Positions 50,584 through 63,467 of a stretch of DNA of 64,000 nt are shown here, in pieces. The DNA is taken from assembly GCF_000015165.1 (NCBI RefSeq), contig NC_009485.1:1404001-1468000 (forward strand), read 5' to 3'. This DNA is from Bradyrhizobium sp. BTAi1. GTDB lineage: Bacteria; Pseudomonadota; Alphaproteobacteria; Rhizobiales; Xanthobacteraceae. Both the position numbers and the translations under genes were made by a program. The notes under the pieces are model-generated. The model worked only from the letters and a program-made list of their open reading frames with translations. It was not told where the DNA came from and ran no database searches. The number at the start of each line of letters is the position of its first letter. Position 1 is the first letter of the stretch.

Positions 50584-51398
50584 GCACCTCGGTCGACCGG
50601 CTGGTCGAAGCCTCTGGGTCGTCGGGGCCGGGCCATTTCGCGCGCCGCGCGGCGCGGCTGCTGCGCGGGACAGTGGCGATCTTCGCCTTCCTGGCCGCAT
50701 GGGAAATCCTGCCGCGCCTCGGGCTCGTCGATACCACCTTCCTCCCGCCGTTCTCGACGGCGCTGTCCGCCTTCGTCGAGATGGCGCGCAGCGGTGAGCT
50801 TGTGGAGCATCTCGCAGCCAGCGCCGGCCGCGCCTTCTCTGGCCTGATCCTCGCCGTTGCCGTCGGCGTGCCGCTCGGGCTCGTCATCGGCTGGTACCGT
50901 TCGGTGGCGGAGATTCTCAATCCGCTGCTCGAACTGTTCCGCAACACCGCGCCGCTGGCGCTGCTCCCGGTGTTCGTCCTCATGCTCGGCATGGGCGAGG
51001 TATCGAAGGTGGCGATGGTGTTCTACGCCTGTCTCTGGCCGATCCTGCTCAACACCGTGTCTGGCGCGCGCGAGGTCGATCCGCTGCTGATCCGCTCCGC
51101 ACGCTCGATGGCGTTATCGCAGACCCGGCTGTTCACGCGCGTGGTGGTGCCGGCCTCGCTGCCGTCGATCTTCACCGGCATCCGCATCGCCGGCGCCTAT
51201 TCGATCCTGGTGCTGATCGCAGCCGAAATGGTCGGGGCGAAGGCCGGGCTCGGCTATCTCGTCAACTATGCGCAGTTCACGTTCGAAATCCCTAAGATGT
51301 ACGCGGGCATCGTCACGCTTTCGCTGCTCGGGCTGGTCCTGAACGAGGTGCTGGTGCTCGCGGAACGGCGGCTCACCGCCTGGAAGGGCGACGCGTAG
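50580..51398 (+). CDS. ABC sulfonate-type transporter permease (SsuC/TauC-like)
   Basis: A 272-residue inner-membrane permease with six spans. The EAA-like coupling motif is ARSMALSQTRLFTRVVVPASLPSIFTGIRIA (about residues 176-206), and the LPPFSTALSAF and GLGYLVNYAQFTFEIPKMYAGI stretches are usual for the family. It completes the importer. The start overlaps the ATPase stop (ATGA). A repeat follows 38 bp after the stop. Confidence 0.92.
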   Translation: MSTSVDRLVEASGSSGPGHFARRAARLLRGTVAIFAFLAAWEILPRLGLVDTTFLPPFSTALSAFVEMARSGELVEHLAASAGRAFSGLILAVAVGVPLGLVIGWYRSVAEILNPLLELFRNTAPLALLPVFVLMLGMGEVSKVAMVFYACLWPILLNTVSGAREVDPLLIRSARSMALSQTRLFTRVVVPASLPSIFTGIRIAGAYSILVLIAAEMVGAKAGLGYLVNYAQFTFEIPKMYAGIVTLSLLGLVLNEVLVLAERRLTAWKGDA

Positions 51399-51436
51399 CC
51401 GCCTCTGCACGTGTGCAGCGACATCAGTTACTCCGT

Positions 51437-51516
51437 CATGCCCGGGCCTTTCCCGGGCATCCACGTCGTTCCCAGCATGCGGAAGAACGTGGTTGGCCGG
51501 GACAAACCCGGCCATG
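51437..51516. repeat. Inverted intergenic repeat, CATGCCCGGGC family
   Basis: CATGCCCGGGCCTTTCCCGGG on the left and CCGGGACAAACCCGGCCATG on the right, with CCACGTCGTTCCC / GAACGTGG inside. Second copy of the element at 25680-25757. Confidence 0.8.
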
Positions 51517-51626
51517 GCGACATGGAGAGAGACGAGCGCAAAACGGCGGCCAGCAAATGGGATCAACCTGCCTTAGGCGGGGAGACCATCTCCGTCGTGG
51601 CGTGGTCGCCAACAAACCGTCGACGC

Positions 51627-53075
51627 TCAGCGCGGCAGGTCGGTCTTGCCCATCAGGAACTTGTCGACCGCCTGGGCGCATAGCCGGCCCTCGCGGATCG
51701 CCCAGACGACCAGCGACTGGCCGCGGCGCATGTCGCCGGCGGAGAACACCTTCGGCAGCGAGGTCTGGTAGTCGGTCAGGTTGGCCTTGACGTTGCCGCG
51801 CGGGTCGAGGTCGACGCCGAGGCTCTTGAGCAGGCCCTCATGCACCGGATGGACGAAGCCCATCGCCAGCAGGACGAGATCGGCTGCCAGCACGAACTCG
51901 GTGCCCGGGATCGGCTTGAACTGTGCGTCGACGCGGACGCAATGCAGCTTCTTGACGACGCCGTTCTCGCCTTCGAACTTCTGCGTCAGCACCGCGAATT
52001 CGCGCACCGCGCCTTCGGCCTGGCTCGACGAGGTCCGCATCTTCAAGGGCCAGTTCGGCCAGGTCAGCGCCTTGTTCTCGCGCTCCGGCGGCGCCGGCAT
52101 GATCTCGAGCTGGGTGACCGACAGCGCGCCCTGGCGCAGCGAGGTGCCGATGCAGTCAGAGCCGGTGTCGCCGCCGCCGATCACGACGACATGCTTGCCG
52201 CCGGCGAGAATCTCGGTGGTGTTGACCGGCTCGTTGCCGACGCGGCGGTTCTGCTGCGGCAGGAAGTCCATCGCGTAGTGGATGCCGGCGAGATCGCGGC
52301 CGGGGATCGGCAGGTCGCGCGGCGCCTCGGCGCCGCCGGTCAGCGCCACGGCGTCGTAATCCTTCAGCAGGGTCTTGGCATCGAGGCCATCCTTGCCGCC
52401 GACATTGACGCCGTAATGGAAGGTCACGCCTTCGCCTTCCATCTGCGCGATGCGGCGGTCGATGATGCCCTTCTCCATCTTGAAGTCGGGAATGCCGTAG
52501 CGCAGCAGGCCGCCGGCCTTGGCGTTCTTCTCAAAGACGTGGACATCGTGACCGGCGCGCGCCAGCTGCTGCGCGGCAGCGAGGCCGGCGGGGCCGGCGC
52601 CGACGATGGCGACCTTCTTGCCGGTCTTGACCGCGGCCGGCTCCGGCTTGAGCCAGCCGTTCTCCCAGGCCTTGTCGACGATCGCGCATTCGATCGTCTT
52701 GATAGTCACCGGATTGTCGTCGATGTTCAACGTGCACGATGCCTCGCAGGGGGCAGGGCAGATGCGGCCGGTGAACTCCGGGAAGTTGTTGGTCGAGTGC
52801 AGGTTGCGCGCGGCCTCTTCCCAGTTGCCGTTGTAGACGAGGTCGTTCCAGTCCGGGATCTGGTTGTTGACCGGGCAGCCGGTGGTGCCCGGCGCGGCCG
52901 AGCCGGTGCCGTGGCAATAGGGGATGCCGCAATTCATGCAGCGCGCCGCCTGGTCGCGCAGCTCCTTCTCGGAGAGCGGCACCACGAACTCGTTGAAGTT
53001 CTTCAGCCGCTCGGCAACCGGCGCATACTTGCGATCGTGCCGCTCGATTTCGAGAAAACCTGTGACCTTGCCCAT
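51627..53075 (-). CDS. gltD: Glutamate synthase small subunit
   Basis: A 482-residue flavoprotein subunit that oxidises NADPH and passes electrons to GltB. The N-terminal domain has the cysteine pattern for two [4Fe-4S] clusters ([31 protein letters not shown]). FAD binds through [23 protein letters not shown] binds through [11 protein letters not shown]. The length is normal. It follows gltB on the same strand, but 374 bp of repeats separate the two, an unusually large gap for a tightly paired operon. Confidence 0.97.
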   Translation of the reverse strand: MGKVTGFLEIERHDRKYAPVAERLKNFNEFVVPLSEKELRDQAARCMNCGIPYCHGTGSAAPGTTGCPVNNQIPDWNDLVYNGNWEEAARNLHSTNNFPEFTGRICPAPCEASCTLNIDDNPVTIKTIECAIVDKAWENGWLKPEPAAVKTGKKVAIVGAGPAGLAAAQQLARAGHDVHVFEKNAKAGGLLRYGIPDFKMEKGIIDRRIAQMEGEGVTFHYGVNVGGKDGLDAKTLLKDYDAVALTGGAEAPRDLPIPGRDLAGIHYAMDFLPQQNRRVGNEPVNTTEILAGGKHVVVIGGGDTGSDCIGTSLRQGALSVTQLEIMPAPPERENKALTWPNWPLKMRTSSSQAEGAVREFAVLTQKFEGENGVVKKLHCVRVDAQFKPIPGTEFVLAADLVLLAMGFVHPVHEGLLKSLGVDLDPRGNVKANLTDYQTSLPKVFSAGDMRRGQSLVVWAIREGRLCAQAVDKFLMGKTDLPR

Positions 53076-53130
53076 GATCTACGACGTCCCTGACTGCTCG
53101 GGCCTCATGGTTCGGATCGGTTGCTTTCGC

Positions 53131-53335
53131 ACCGCCTCACCTTGAGGGATTTCCTCTGTGCTTCCCCTCACCCTGAGGAGCGGCGCCTTCGCCGCGTCTC
53201 GAAGGGTGAGGCCTCGACCTCGGCCTCATGGTTCGAGACGGCGCTTTGGCGCCTCCTCACCATGAGGAGTTTGCTTCCCGCTTCTCCTCACCCTGAGGAG
53301 CGGCGCTTGCGCCGCGTCTCGAAGGGCGAGGCCCG
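53131..53335. repeat. Three CCTCACCCTGAGGAG-type repeats
   Basis: Copies near 53165-53213 and 53284-53333 (CCTCACCCTGAGGAGCGGCGC ... CGTCTCGAAGGGTGAGG) face an inverted copy near 53221-53269 (CTCATGGTTCGAGACGGCGC ... CCTCACCATGAGGAG). Together they can fold into large hairpins between gltB and gltD. Confidence 0.85.
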
Positions 53336-53348
53336 TCTGCTTCTCAGT

Positions 53349-53429
53349 CGTCATTGCGAGGAGCGGAGCGACGAAGCAATTCAGACATTCTGTTTGGCCC
53401 TGGATTGCTGCGCTGCGCTCGCAATGACG
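53349..53429. repeat. CATTGCGAG-family inverted repeat next to gltB
   Basis: CGTCATTGCGAGGAGCGGAG ... CTCGCAATGACG, an 81-bp copy that ends 20 bp from the gltB stop codon. Confidence 0.85.
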
Positions 53430-53449
53430 TCCTTGGTTACTGCCGTGCC

Positions 53450-58198
<4,749 letters not shown>

Positions 58199-58384
58199 AA
58201 ATTAATGGTCAGGGCCTTCACCACAGTTCCGGTATCGTCCGGCGCACCCGGGGCGCTGCGCGGACCCCTCTCTCCGGGGCCAACGCTCGTCCTTCTCAGC
58301 GAGCCGCATTTGCAGAGTTCAAGCCAGGGTCCGGGTGACAAAGTCCCCGCCAGACAGCCACGGCCTGTTCATGTCGCAGCGCCC

Positions 58385-58420
58385 AGGTGTCCCCAGCAGG
58401 TGTCCCCAGCGGGTGTCCCA
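58385..58420. repeat. 13-bp tandem repeat upstream of gltB
   Basis: Two identical copies of AGGTGTCCCCAGC followed by a third partial copy (GGGTGTCCCA). Confidence 0.8.
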
Positions 58421-58437
58421 AGGGCGCAGTAACATCA

Positions 58438-58463
58438 TTGCAAAGTCTCACTCACCTTTGCAA
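58438..58463. promoter_or_regulatory. Perfect inverted repeat in the gltB upstream region
   Basis: 8-bp arms TTGCAAAG and CTTTGCAA with a 10-bp spacer, 240 bp before the gltB start on the minus strand and 300 bp before the gene at 58762. The geometry suits a dimeric regulator binding one helical turn plus arms. Confidence 0.45.
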
Positions 58464-58473
58464 CGAAATTTTA

Positions 58474-58488
58474 GACAGCAATTCTGTC
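58474..58488. promoter_or_regulatory. Second inverted repeat in the gltB upstream region
   Basis: GACAG-CAATT-CTGTC with outer TTA / TAA continuing the symmetry with one unpaired base. It begins 10 bp after the TTGCAAAG repeat. Confidence 0.35.
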
Positions 58489-58761
58489 CTAACCCGCTCA
58501 ATGCCAAAGTTCATGCTAGCACACAAGGGCGGCCGAGTCCCCCGGCCGCCCTTTGCGGCAGCACAGAAATCCCAGACAATCTGCCGTGCGCGGAACGCCC
58601 CTGCGGACTGCGGCCGATCACGCGCCGCGCGCGATTTCGACACCCGGCGCCGCGATCCCGCCTTCTCTCCGACCCAGGACCGCCGGAATCACGGCCGAAC
58701 GTCGCGCCACTTGAGAGAAGCGAACAGCTTCACGTGCGGGGGCATGCAGGAGCTTTGAGCC

Positions 58762-59796
58762 ATGAAGTTGCTAGTTGGAGCCGTGTCAGCCTCGTTGCTT
58801 GCGGCCTTTGCCGCGCAGGCCGAGCCGTTTGGCCCGGCCGGAGCGAGGGCGCCCTATACGGCGGTCTCCGATATCGATGAGCCCTATCAGGACCTGCCGC
58901 CCCCGCCGGCCGCGGTCCCCGCGCCACCGCGCTACGGCTATGGCCCCGGCGCCGATTATGGCTATCGCGATCAGCGCTACACGCCGCCAGCGCCGGTCTA
59001 CCGCCAGGACGGCTACCAGCCGGATTATGGCTATGCGCCGGCATTCCTGCCGGTGCACGAGGTCTATGCCATCCTGCGCGACAACGGCTTCTCGCCGTTG
59101 GGCGCGCCGCGGCAGCGCGGCAATGTCTATGTCGTGGCGGTGCTCGATCGCGACGGCGAGGACGGCAAGCTGGTGGTCGACGCCCGCTCGGGGCGCATCA
59201 TCCGCTTCGTTCCCGCCTTCCAGTGGGGCGAGCAGTATGAGCGGATGCGCTACGAGCCGGCGCCGCGCGGCGGCCTCGACCGGCTGCCGCCGCCGACGGT
59301 GATCCGCGCCGATCCGCGGCTGGCGCCGCCCATTCCGGCCGCACCGCGCATCGCGACCGCCGCAGCCCCGCAGCAAGCGCCGCGGGGCGCCGCGCCGGCT
59401 GTCCGTCCCGCGGCGCCCTCGCCGCAGACCGCCGCGCTCGCGCCGAAGCCGGCCGAGGCTTCCAGGCCGGCTGCGCCCCGGCCGGCCGACATCAAGCCGG
59501 CGGACGCCAAGCCCGCGGACGTGAAGCCGGCCGAGACGAGGCCGGTCGAGGCCAAAATCGAGCAGCCCAAAGCGAGCGAGAACATGCCGGTTGAGGCCAA
59601 GGCACCGGAGACAAAGGCACCGGAGACGAAGGCAACGGAGACCAAGGCATCAGAGACCAAGCCTTCAGATGCGAAGCCCCTCCAGTCGGCAGCGGCTGCC
59701 CCGCAGACGACCGGTTCCATCACCGCGGCCCCCGCCAGGCCGGCCCCGCAGATCCTGCCGACGGCAAAGATGCCGCCGGCCCAGGGGCTGGATTAG
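58762..59796 (+). CDS. Secreted Pro/Ala/Lys-rich protein of unknown function
   Basis: A 344-residue protein. The signal peptide ends at about residue 20 (AAQA-EP). A Pro/Tyr-rich stretch is followed by a compact domain (about 92-150: PVHEVYAILRDNGFSPLGAPRQRGNVYVVAVLDRDGEDGKLVVDARSGRII), which resembles a PepSY-like fold. The last 150 residues are low-complexity Ala-Pro-Lys-Glu, including repeats of the type APETK/ATETK/ASETK (residues about 280-300). It may span the periplasm like a TonB- or histone-like tail (inference). The family is not known to me. Confidence 0.7.
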   Translation: MKLLVGAVSASLLAAFAAQAEPFGPAGARAPYTAVSDIDEPYQDLPPPPAAVPAPPRYGYGPGADYGYRDQRYTPPAPVYRQDGYQPDYGYAPAFLPVHEVYAILRDNGFSPLGAPRQRGNVYVVAVLDRDGEDGKLVVDARSGRIIRFVPAFQWGEQYERMRYEPAPRGGLDRLPPPTVIRADPRLAPPIPAAPRIATAAAPQQAPRGAAPAVRPAAPSPQTAALAPKPAEASRPAAPRPADIKPADAKPADVKPAETRPVEAKIEQPKASENMPVEAKAPETKAPETKATETKASETKPSDAKPLQSAAAAPQTTGSITAAPARPAPQILPTAKMPPAQGLD

Positions 59797-59857
59797 ACGT
59801 CGGCTGGATGAGACGTCGCCGGGAGGCTGTCGGCCCCCGCTGTTGCCCCAGCCCCAA

Positions 59858-59967
59858 TTGTCGTCGCCCGGCTTGACCGGGCGATCCAGTCAACACTGGG
59901 GCCTCACCTTGCTCATGACGGTCTCGGCATACCGGATGCCCGCCTTCGCGGGCAGGACGGCTGGCTG
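59858..59967. repeat. Composite of two intergenic repeat fragments
   Basis: TTGTCGTCGCCCGGCTTGACCGGGCGATCCAG (hairpin GTCGCCCGG / CCGGGCGA), followed by a TACCGGATGCCCGCC-TTCG-CGGGCAGGACGG element. Both are frequent intergenic sequences in this group. Confidence 0.55.
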
Positions 59968-60050
59968 CAGAGCGAGGGCGCCGAAAACGTCACCATTGTT
60001 TCAGGACGCCGGCCGCGCCACGCTGGTGAGGGCAAAGGGCGCTTCGCTAT

Positions 60051-60078
60051 AAAAAACGCCCCGGTTTCCCGGGGCGTT
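60051..60078 (-). terminator. Rho-independent terminator of hsp20
   Basis: On the minus strand a perfect 10-bp stem (AACGCCCCGG / CCGGGGCGTT) with a 4-nt loop is followed by a T-tract (plus-strand A residues 60051-60056). It lies 28 bp past the hsp20 stop. Confidence 0.93.
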
Positions 60079-60105
60079 GATATTCCAGACGAGCTGGTGG
60101 GCCGG

Positions 60106-60585
60106 TTACGCGGCGGCCTTCGCGGCCGAGCCCTCGATGGCCGGCTGCTCGGAGCCTTGCGCGTTCGTCGAGATCGGAATCGACCGCGGCTTCTTGGCCT
60201 CGGGGATCTCGCGCACGAGGTCGACATGGAGCAGGCCGTTTTCGAGGCTGGCGTTCTTTACCACCACATGGTCGGCGAGCTGGAAGCTCCGCTCGAAGGC
60301 CCGGGCGGCGATGCCGCGATACAGCACCTCAGCCTTCTTGCCGTTCTCGTTGGCGGCCTTCTCGCCCTTGATCGTCAGCGTGTTTTCCTTCGCGACGAGG
60401 GAGAGCTCATCCTTGCCAAAGCCGGAAACGGCGACGGTGATGCGGTAGGCGTTCTCACCGGTGCGCTCGATATTGTAGGGCGGATAGCCGGGGCTGGGCT
60501 CGGCGGTCGCCTGGTCGAGCAGCGAGAACAGACGGTCGAAACCGACGGTGGAACGATAGAACGGGGTGAGATCGTAGGTACGCAT
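60106..60585 (-). CDS. Small heat-shock protein, Hsp20 family
   Basis: A 159-residue alpha-crystallin chaperone. The alpha-crystallin domain spans about 32-135 (YPPYNIERTGENAYRITVAVSGFGKDELSL ... VLYRGIAARAFERSFQLADHVVVKNASLENGLLHVDLVREIP). The C-terminal IxI motif is I-P-I in RSIPIST. The N-terminal MRTYDLTPFYRSTVGFDRLFSLLDQ is the class A type of rhizobial IbpA-like proteins. ATG 60585 follows a GGAGGA SD that is part of the RNA thermometer. Promoter, leader and terminator are all recognisable. Confidence 0.96.
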   Translation of the reverse strand: MRTYDLTPFYRSTVGFDRLFSLLDQATAEPSPGYPPYNIERTGENAYRITVAVSGFGKDELSLVAKENTLTIKGEKAANENGKKAEVLYRGIAARAFERSFQLADHVVVKNASLENGLLHVDLVREIPEAKKPRSIPISTNAQGSEQPAIEGSAAKAAA

Positions 60586-60667
60586 GGTCAAGTCCTCCAT
60601 TGAGCGACTGTTTGGCTAACCCGCCCGCCATCGGGCCGGGCTGTCGTGCAGCCTGACGGCCTGCACG
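60586..60667 (-). promoter_or_regulatory. ROSE-type RNA thermometer in the hsp20 leader
   Basis: The 82-nt leader begins with the hairpin GTGCAG / CTGCAC (60646-60666), continues with a GC-rich stem (CCCG...CGGG) and ends with the ROSE signature in which TCGCT (60602-60607) faces the SD TGGAGGA (60593-60598 region) across a tiny loop. ROSE elements hide the SD at low temperature and melt on heat shock; they were first described in Bradyrhizobium small heat-shock genes. Confidence 0.8.
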
Positions 60668-60673
60668 AATTCG

Positions 60674-60701
60674 ATATGGGGCGATCGTTTGAGCTTTCAA
60701 G
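60674..60701 (-). promoter_or_regulatory. Consensus sigma32 (RpoH) promoter of hsp20
   Basis: Read on the minus strand: CTTGAAA, 13-bp spacer, CCCCATAT, an exact match to the heat-shock consensus. The predicted start point (about 60667) coincides with the first base of the ROSE leader hairpin. Confidence 0.88.
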
Positions 60702-60775
60702 CCGCCCAAAACCGGCTCTTTTTGCCGTTCCGCCCCTTGATTCCCGGCGCCTTTCACCTATTCGATGGACGCCTC

Positions 60776-61723
60776 ATGACGCTTGTCTCGATTCCCGCCA
60801 ATCCTGTCCCCGAAAACGCCACCGCCGGCACCATCAAGACTCCCGATGGCGCCGAGCTGCGCTTTGCGCGCTGGGCGCCGCCGTCCGGACGCAAGGGCAC
60901 GGTCTGCGTGTTCACCGGCCGCAGCGAGATGATCGAGAAGTATTTCGAGACCGTGCGCGATCTGCGCGACCGCGGCTTTGCGGTCGCCATCATCGACTGG
61001 CGCGGCCAGGGCCATTCGTCGCGGCGGCTGCGCGATTCCCGCAAGGGCTATGTGCGCTCCTTCTCCGACTACGAGCTCGACGTTGAGACCTTCGTCACCC
61101 AGGTCGTGCTGCCGGATTGTCCGCCGCCCTACTTCGCGCTGGCGCATTCGATGGGCGGCACCGTGTTGCTCAGGCTCGCGCATGCCGGCAAGCGCTGGTT
61201 CGACCGCGTGGTGCTGTCGGCGCCGATGATCGACCTGCCGGGCAACCGCACCGCGCTGCCGGCGCGGCTGCTGCTGCGCGTGATGCGCATCGCCGGGCAG
61301 GGCGGCCGCACCGTGCCGGGCGGCTCGGACGAGATCAGCGGGCTCGCGCCCTTCGTCAACAATCCGCTGACGTCGGATCCGGTCCGCTATGCGCGCAACG
61401 CCGCGATCATCGAGGAGGATCCGACGCTCGGGATCGCCTCGCCGACGGTGGCCTGGGCCGACGCCGCCTTTTCGGCGATGATGACCTTTCGCGGCATGAC
61501 CTATCCTTCGCAGATCCGCCAGCCGATCCTGATGCTGGCGGCCTCCAGCGATACCGTGGTGTCGACCGCGGCAATCGAGGAGTTCGCCTATCATCTGCGG
61601 GCCGGCTCGCATCTCGTCATCGCCGGGGCCAAGCATGAGATCCTGCAGGAGCAGGACCGCTATCGCGCCCAGTTCTGGGCCGCCTTCGACGCCTTCGTTC
61701 CGGGCACGCCAATGTTTGGGTGA
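60776..61723 (+). CDS. Alpha/beta hydrolase, monoacylglycerol lipase/lysophospholipase-like
   Basis: A 315-residue serine hydrolase. The nucleophile elbow is AHSMGG (S125), an oxyanion loop is in VFTGRSEMIEKYFETVRDL, and the Asp and His of the triad are likely in AASSDTVVS and GAKHEILQE. Its AIIDWRGQGHSSR fits the PldB-type lysophospholipases. It is divergent from hsp20; the frame is open to 60689, but ATG 60776 is the first start clear of the hsp20 promoter. Confidence 0.88.
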   Translation: MTLVSIPANPVPENATAGTIKTPDGAELRFARWAPPSGRKGTVCVFTGRSEMIEKYFETVRDLRDRGFAVAIIDWRGQGHSSRRLRDSRKGYVRSFSDYELDVETFVTQVVLPDCPPPYFALAHSMGGTVLLRLAHAGKRWFDRVVLSAPMIDLPGNRTALPARLLLRVMRIAGQGGRTVPGGSDEISGLAPFVNNPLTSDPVRYARNAAIIEEDPTLGIASPTVAWADAAFSAMMTFRGMTYPSQIRQPILMLAASSDTVVSTAAIEEFAYHLRAGSHLVIAGAKHEILQEQDRYRAQFWAAFDAFVPGTPMFG

Positions 61724-61804
61724 GCTGCGACGCCGTTGCTGGACACCCTTCTGCCTGCGGGCTAGAGCTATCGGCCGTCCCCCCTCGCGTTGTAACGGCA
61801 GGTC

Positions 61805-62653
61805 GTGAGCAAGGCGCAGAACAGGTTGCAGGCCCAGGCGCTGCAGGAGGCGATCCAGGCGTTGCGCGGCAGGCAGTTCGCCCGCGCAGAGCAGATCGCG
61901 GCTTCGATCCTGCGCACTGCCAAGACGGATCGCGCCGCGCTGCTCGTTCACGCCCATGCGCTGCTCGGGCAGCAGCGCGCCAGCGAGGCGGTTGCGCCGC
62001 TCGAGAAGGCGATCCTGCGTGGCAGTGATCCGGAGCTCGAGACGCTGCTCGGCGCCGCCTTATGCGAATCCCGGCGTGGGGCCGACGGCATCGCGCAACT
62101 GCGCAAGACGGCGGCGCGCCGTCCGCCGTTTCTGCCCGCATTCCAGGAACTGGCCGGACGGCTCGCCAAATCTGCCGAGCTCACCGAGGCGATCAAGGTC
62201 ATCGAGGACGCGCTGGCGCTCGCGCCCGACAGCGTCGACCTCAAGCTCGATCTCGGCCGCCTCTGTCTCCAGGCCAATGATCGTGCCCGCGCCCGCGCCA
62301 ACCTAGTCGCGGCGCGCGAGGCCGCGCCGGGTCGTCCTGACATCCTGGTCGAGCTCGCCTGGGTGCAGTTTCTGGATGGTGACTATGCGGAGGCCGCGGG
62401 CACCTACAAGCACGCGCTGGGCCTGCGTCCCGAGGACACGCAGACCCGCGCCAACCTCGCAATGTGCCTGATGGAAATGGGCGACCGCGCCGGGGCCGAG
62501 GCGGCGCTGCGCACGGTGGTGCGCGGCCGGCCGCATCTGTTGAGCCGCGCGGCCTACACGATGGTCGTCAGCTCGCATGGCCGCTTCTTCTTCCGGCCGA
62601 GCGATGCGGCGAAGTTCCTGCAGGTCGAGGGCGCAGCCGCGCTCAAGTCCTGA
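61805..62653 (+). CDS. TPR-repeat protein
   Basis: A 282-residue helical-repeat protein with about six TPR-like units (for example FARAEQIAASILRTAKTDRAALLVHAHALLGQ, LTEAIKVIEDALALAPDSVDLKLDLGRLCL, YAEAAGTYKHALGLRPEDTQTRANLAMCLMEMGD). It has no signal peptide and is a scaffold of unknown partner. It begins with GTG 61805. Its last 11 bp overlap the convergent gene that ends at 62643. Confidence 0.85.
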   Translation: MSKAQNRLQAQALQEAIQALRGRQFARAEQIAASILRTAKTDRAALLVHAHALLGQQRASEAVAPLEKAILRGSDPELETLLGAALCESRRGADGIAQLRKTAARRPPFLPAFQELAGRLAKSAELTEAIKVIEDALALAPDSVDLKLDLGRLCLQANDRARARANLVAAREAAPGRPDILVELAWVQFLDGDYAEAAGTYKHALGLRPEDTQTRANLAMCLMEMGDRAGAEAALRTVVRGRPHLLSRAAYTMVVSSHGRFFFRPSDAAKFLQVEGAAALKS

Positions 62654-63353
62654 ACCGCTTGCGATAGACGCCGGTCTCGCGCTTCAAGGCGTCGCGCACC
62701 TCATGGATCTCGGCGATCTCCTCCTCGGTGAAAGCCGAGGTCTGCATCGCCCATGCCTGCCGCTTGACCGGGATGCACTGCGCCACCGGCGTGCCTTTCG
62801 GCAGCACGCCGCGGAAGGCCGTTTCGTGCCAATGCGCGGGGAAATGCACGAAGCTGTCGTGAAAGCGATCGCTGTCAACCAGTCCGGTGACGGTGGTGAA
62901 CGGCAGGTCGAAACGGTTGATAGGATGGGTGAACAGTAGCGCCCAGCCCTCCGGCGCCTCGATGGTCCACAGATTGTGAAATTTGAGCAGGAAACGGTCG
63001 GCCTCGAACAACGGCGATCCCGTGACCTGCGCGACGTCGTGGAAGCTGACCGGCGAACGCGGAAAGTCGATCGCGCCGCCCGGCGGCAGTTCGTTGTCCC
63101 AGCTGATGCCGCCGTCCTCGACCCTGAGATCGCAGATCAGGGGGATGAGAAAGCCCGTGGTCATCGCGTCGATGAAGGGGGGGCAGCGTTTGACCGTCTG
63201 CTCCTCCGCCTGGTTGAGCGCGCTGAACGCGGTCGCCGGCATCGTCTTCACCCAATCCGGCACGCCCATCGGCGCCGGCACCGGCGCCGGAATCAGGCCC
63301 TCCAGCTCCGTCGGACAGCGGAATTTCAGGGTGAGGGGATCGGTCTCGGACAT
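62643..63353 (-). CDS. Conserved hypothetical protein (DUF6065-like)
   Basis: A 236-residue soluble protein. The conserved-looking blocks are PAPMGVPDWVKTMP, CPPFIDAMTTGFLIPLICDLRV, FLLKFHNLWTIEAPEGWALLFTHPINRFDLPFTTVTGLVDSDRF and VHFPAHWHETAFRGVLPKGTPVAQCIPVKRQ. This pattern matches a family of unknown function whose members are found in rhizobiales and natural-product loci (my recollection places it near DUF6065). It overlaps the TPR gene tail to tail by 11 bp. Confidence 0.7.
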   Translation of the reverse strand: MSETDPLTLKFRCPTELEGLIPAPVPAPMGVPDWVKTMPATAFSALNQAEEQTVKRCPPFIDAMTTGFLIPLICDLRVEDGGISWDNELPPGGAIDFPRSPVSFHDVAQVTGSPLFEADRFLLKFHNLWTIEAPEGWALLFTHPINRFDLPFTTVTGLVDSDRFHDSFVHFPAHWHETAFRGVLPKGTPVAQCIPVKRQAWAMQTSAFTEEEIAEIHEVRDALKRETGVYRKRFRT

Positions 63354-63467
63354 CGCGGCGCGGCTCCTCGGTGATCGGCTTGAACATCTACCGAAGCGTG
63401 CCGATCGGGCATTGGCAAGCCGTATCTCCGATGCTCGGGGCCGTTCGGCCCGGGGCGGTGCGCAGGC

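Larger units (their letters stand above)
58199..58761. other. 563-bp divergent intergenic region
   Basis: Between gltB (minus) and the secreted protein gene (plus). It contains the 13-bp tandem repeat and two inverted repeats described separately, followed by 250 bp with no recognised site. No coding frame is supported; the frames at 58335-58880 and 58387-58758 lack SD and family-like sequence. Confidence 0.6.

Noticed and set aside
48573..51398. Assignment of the ABC importer to nitrate or thiamine precursor uptake
   Set aside because: These families share folds, but the adjacent TauD-type dioxygenase and order of genes favour sulfonates; the alternative cannot be excluded fully.
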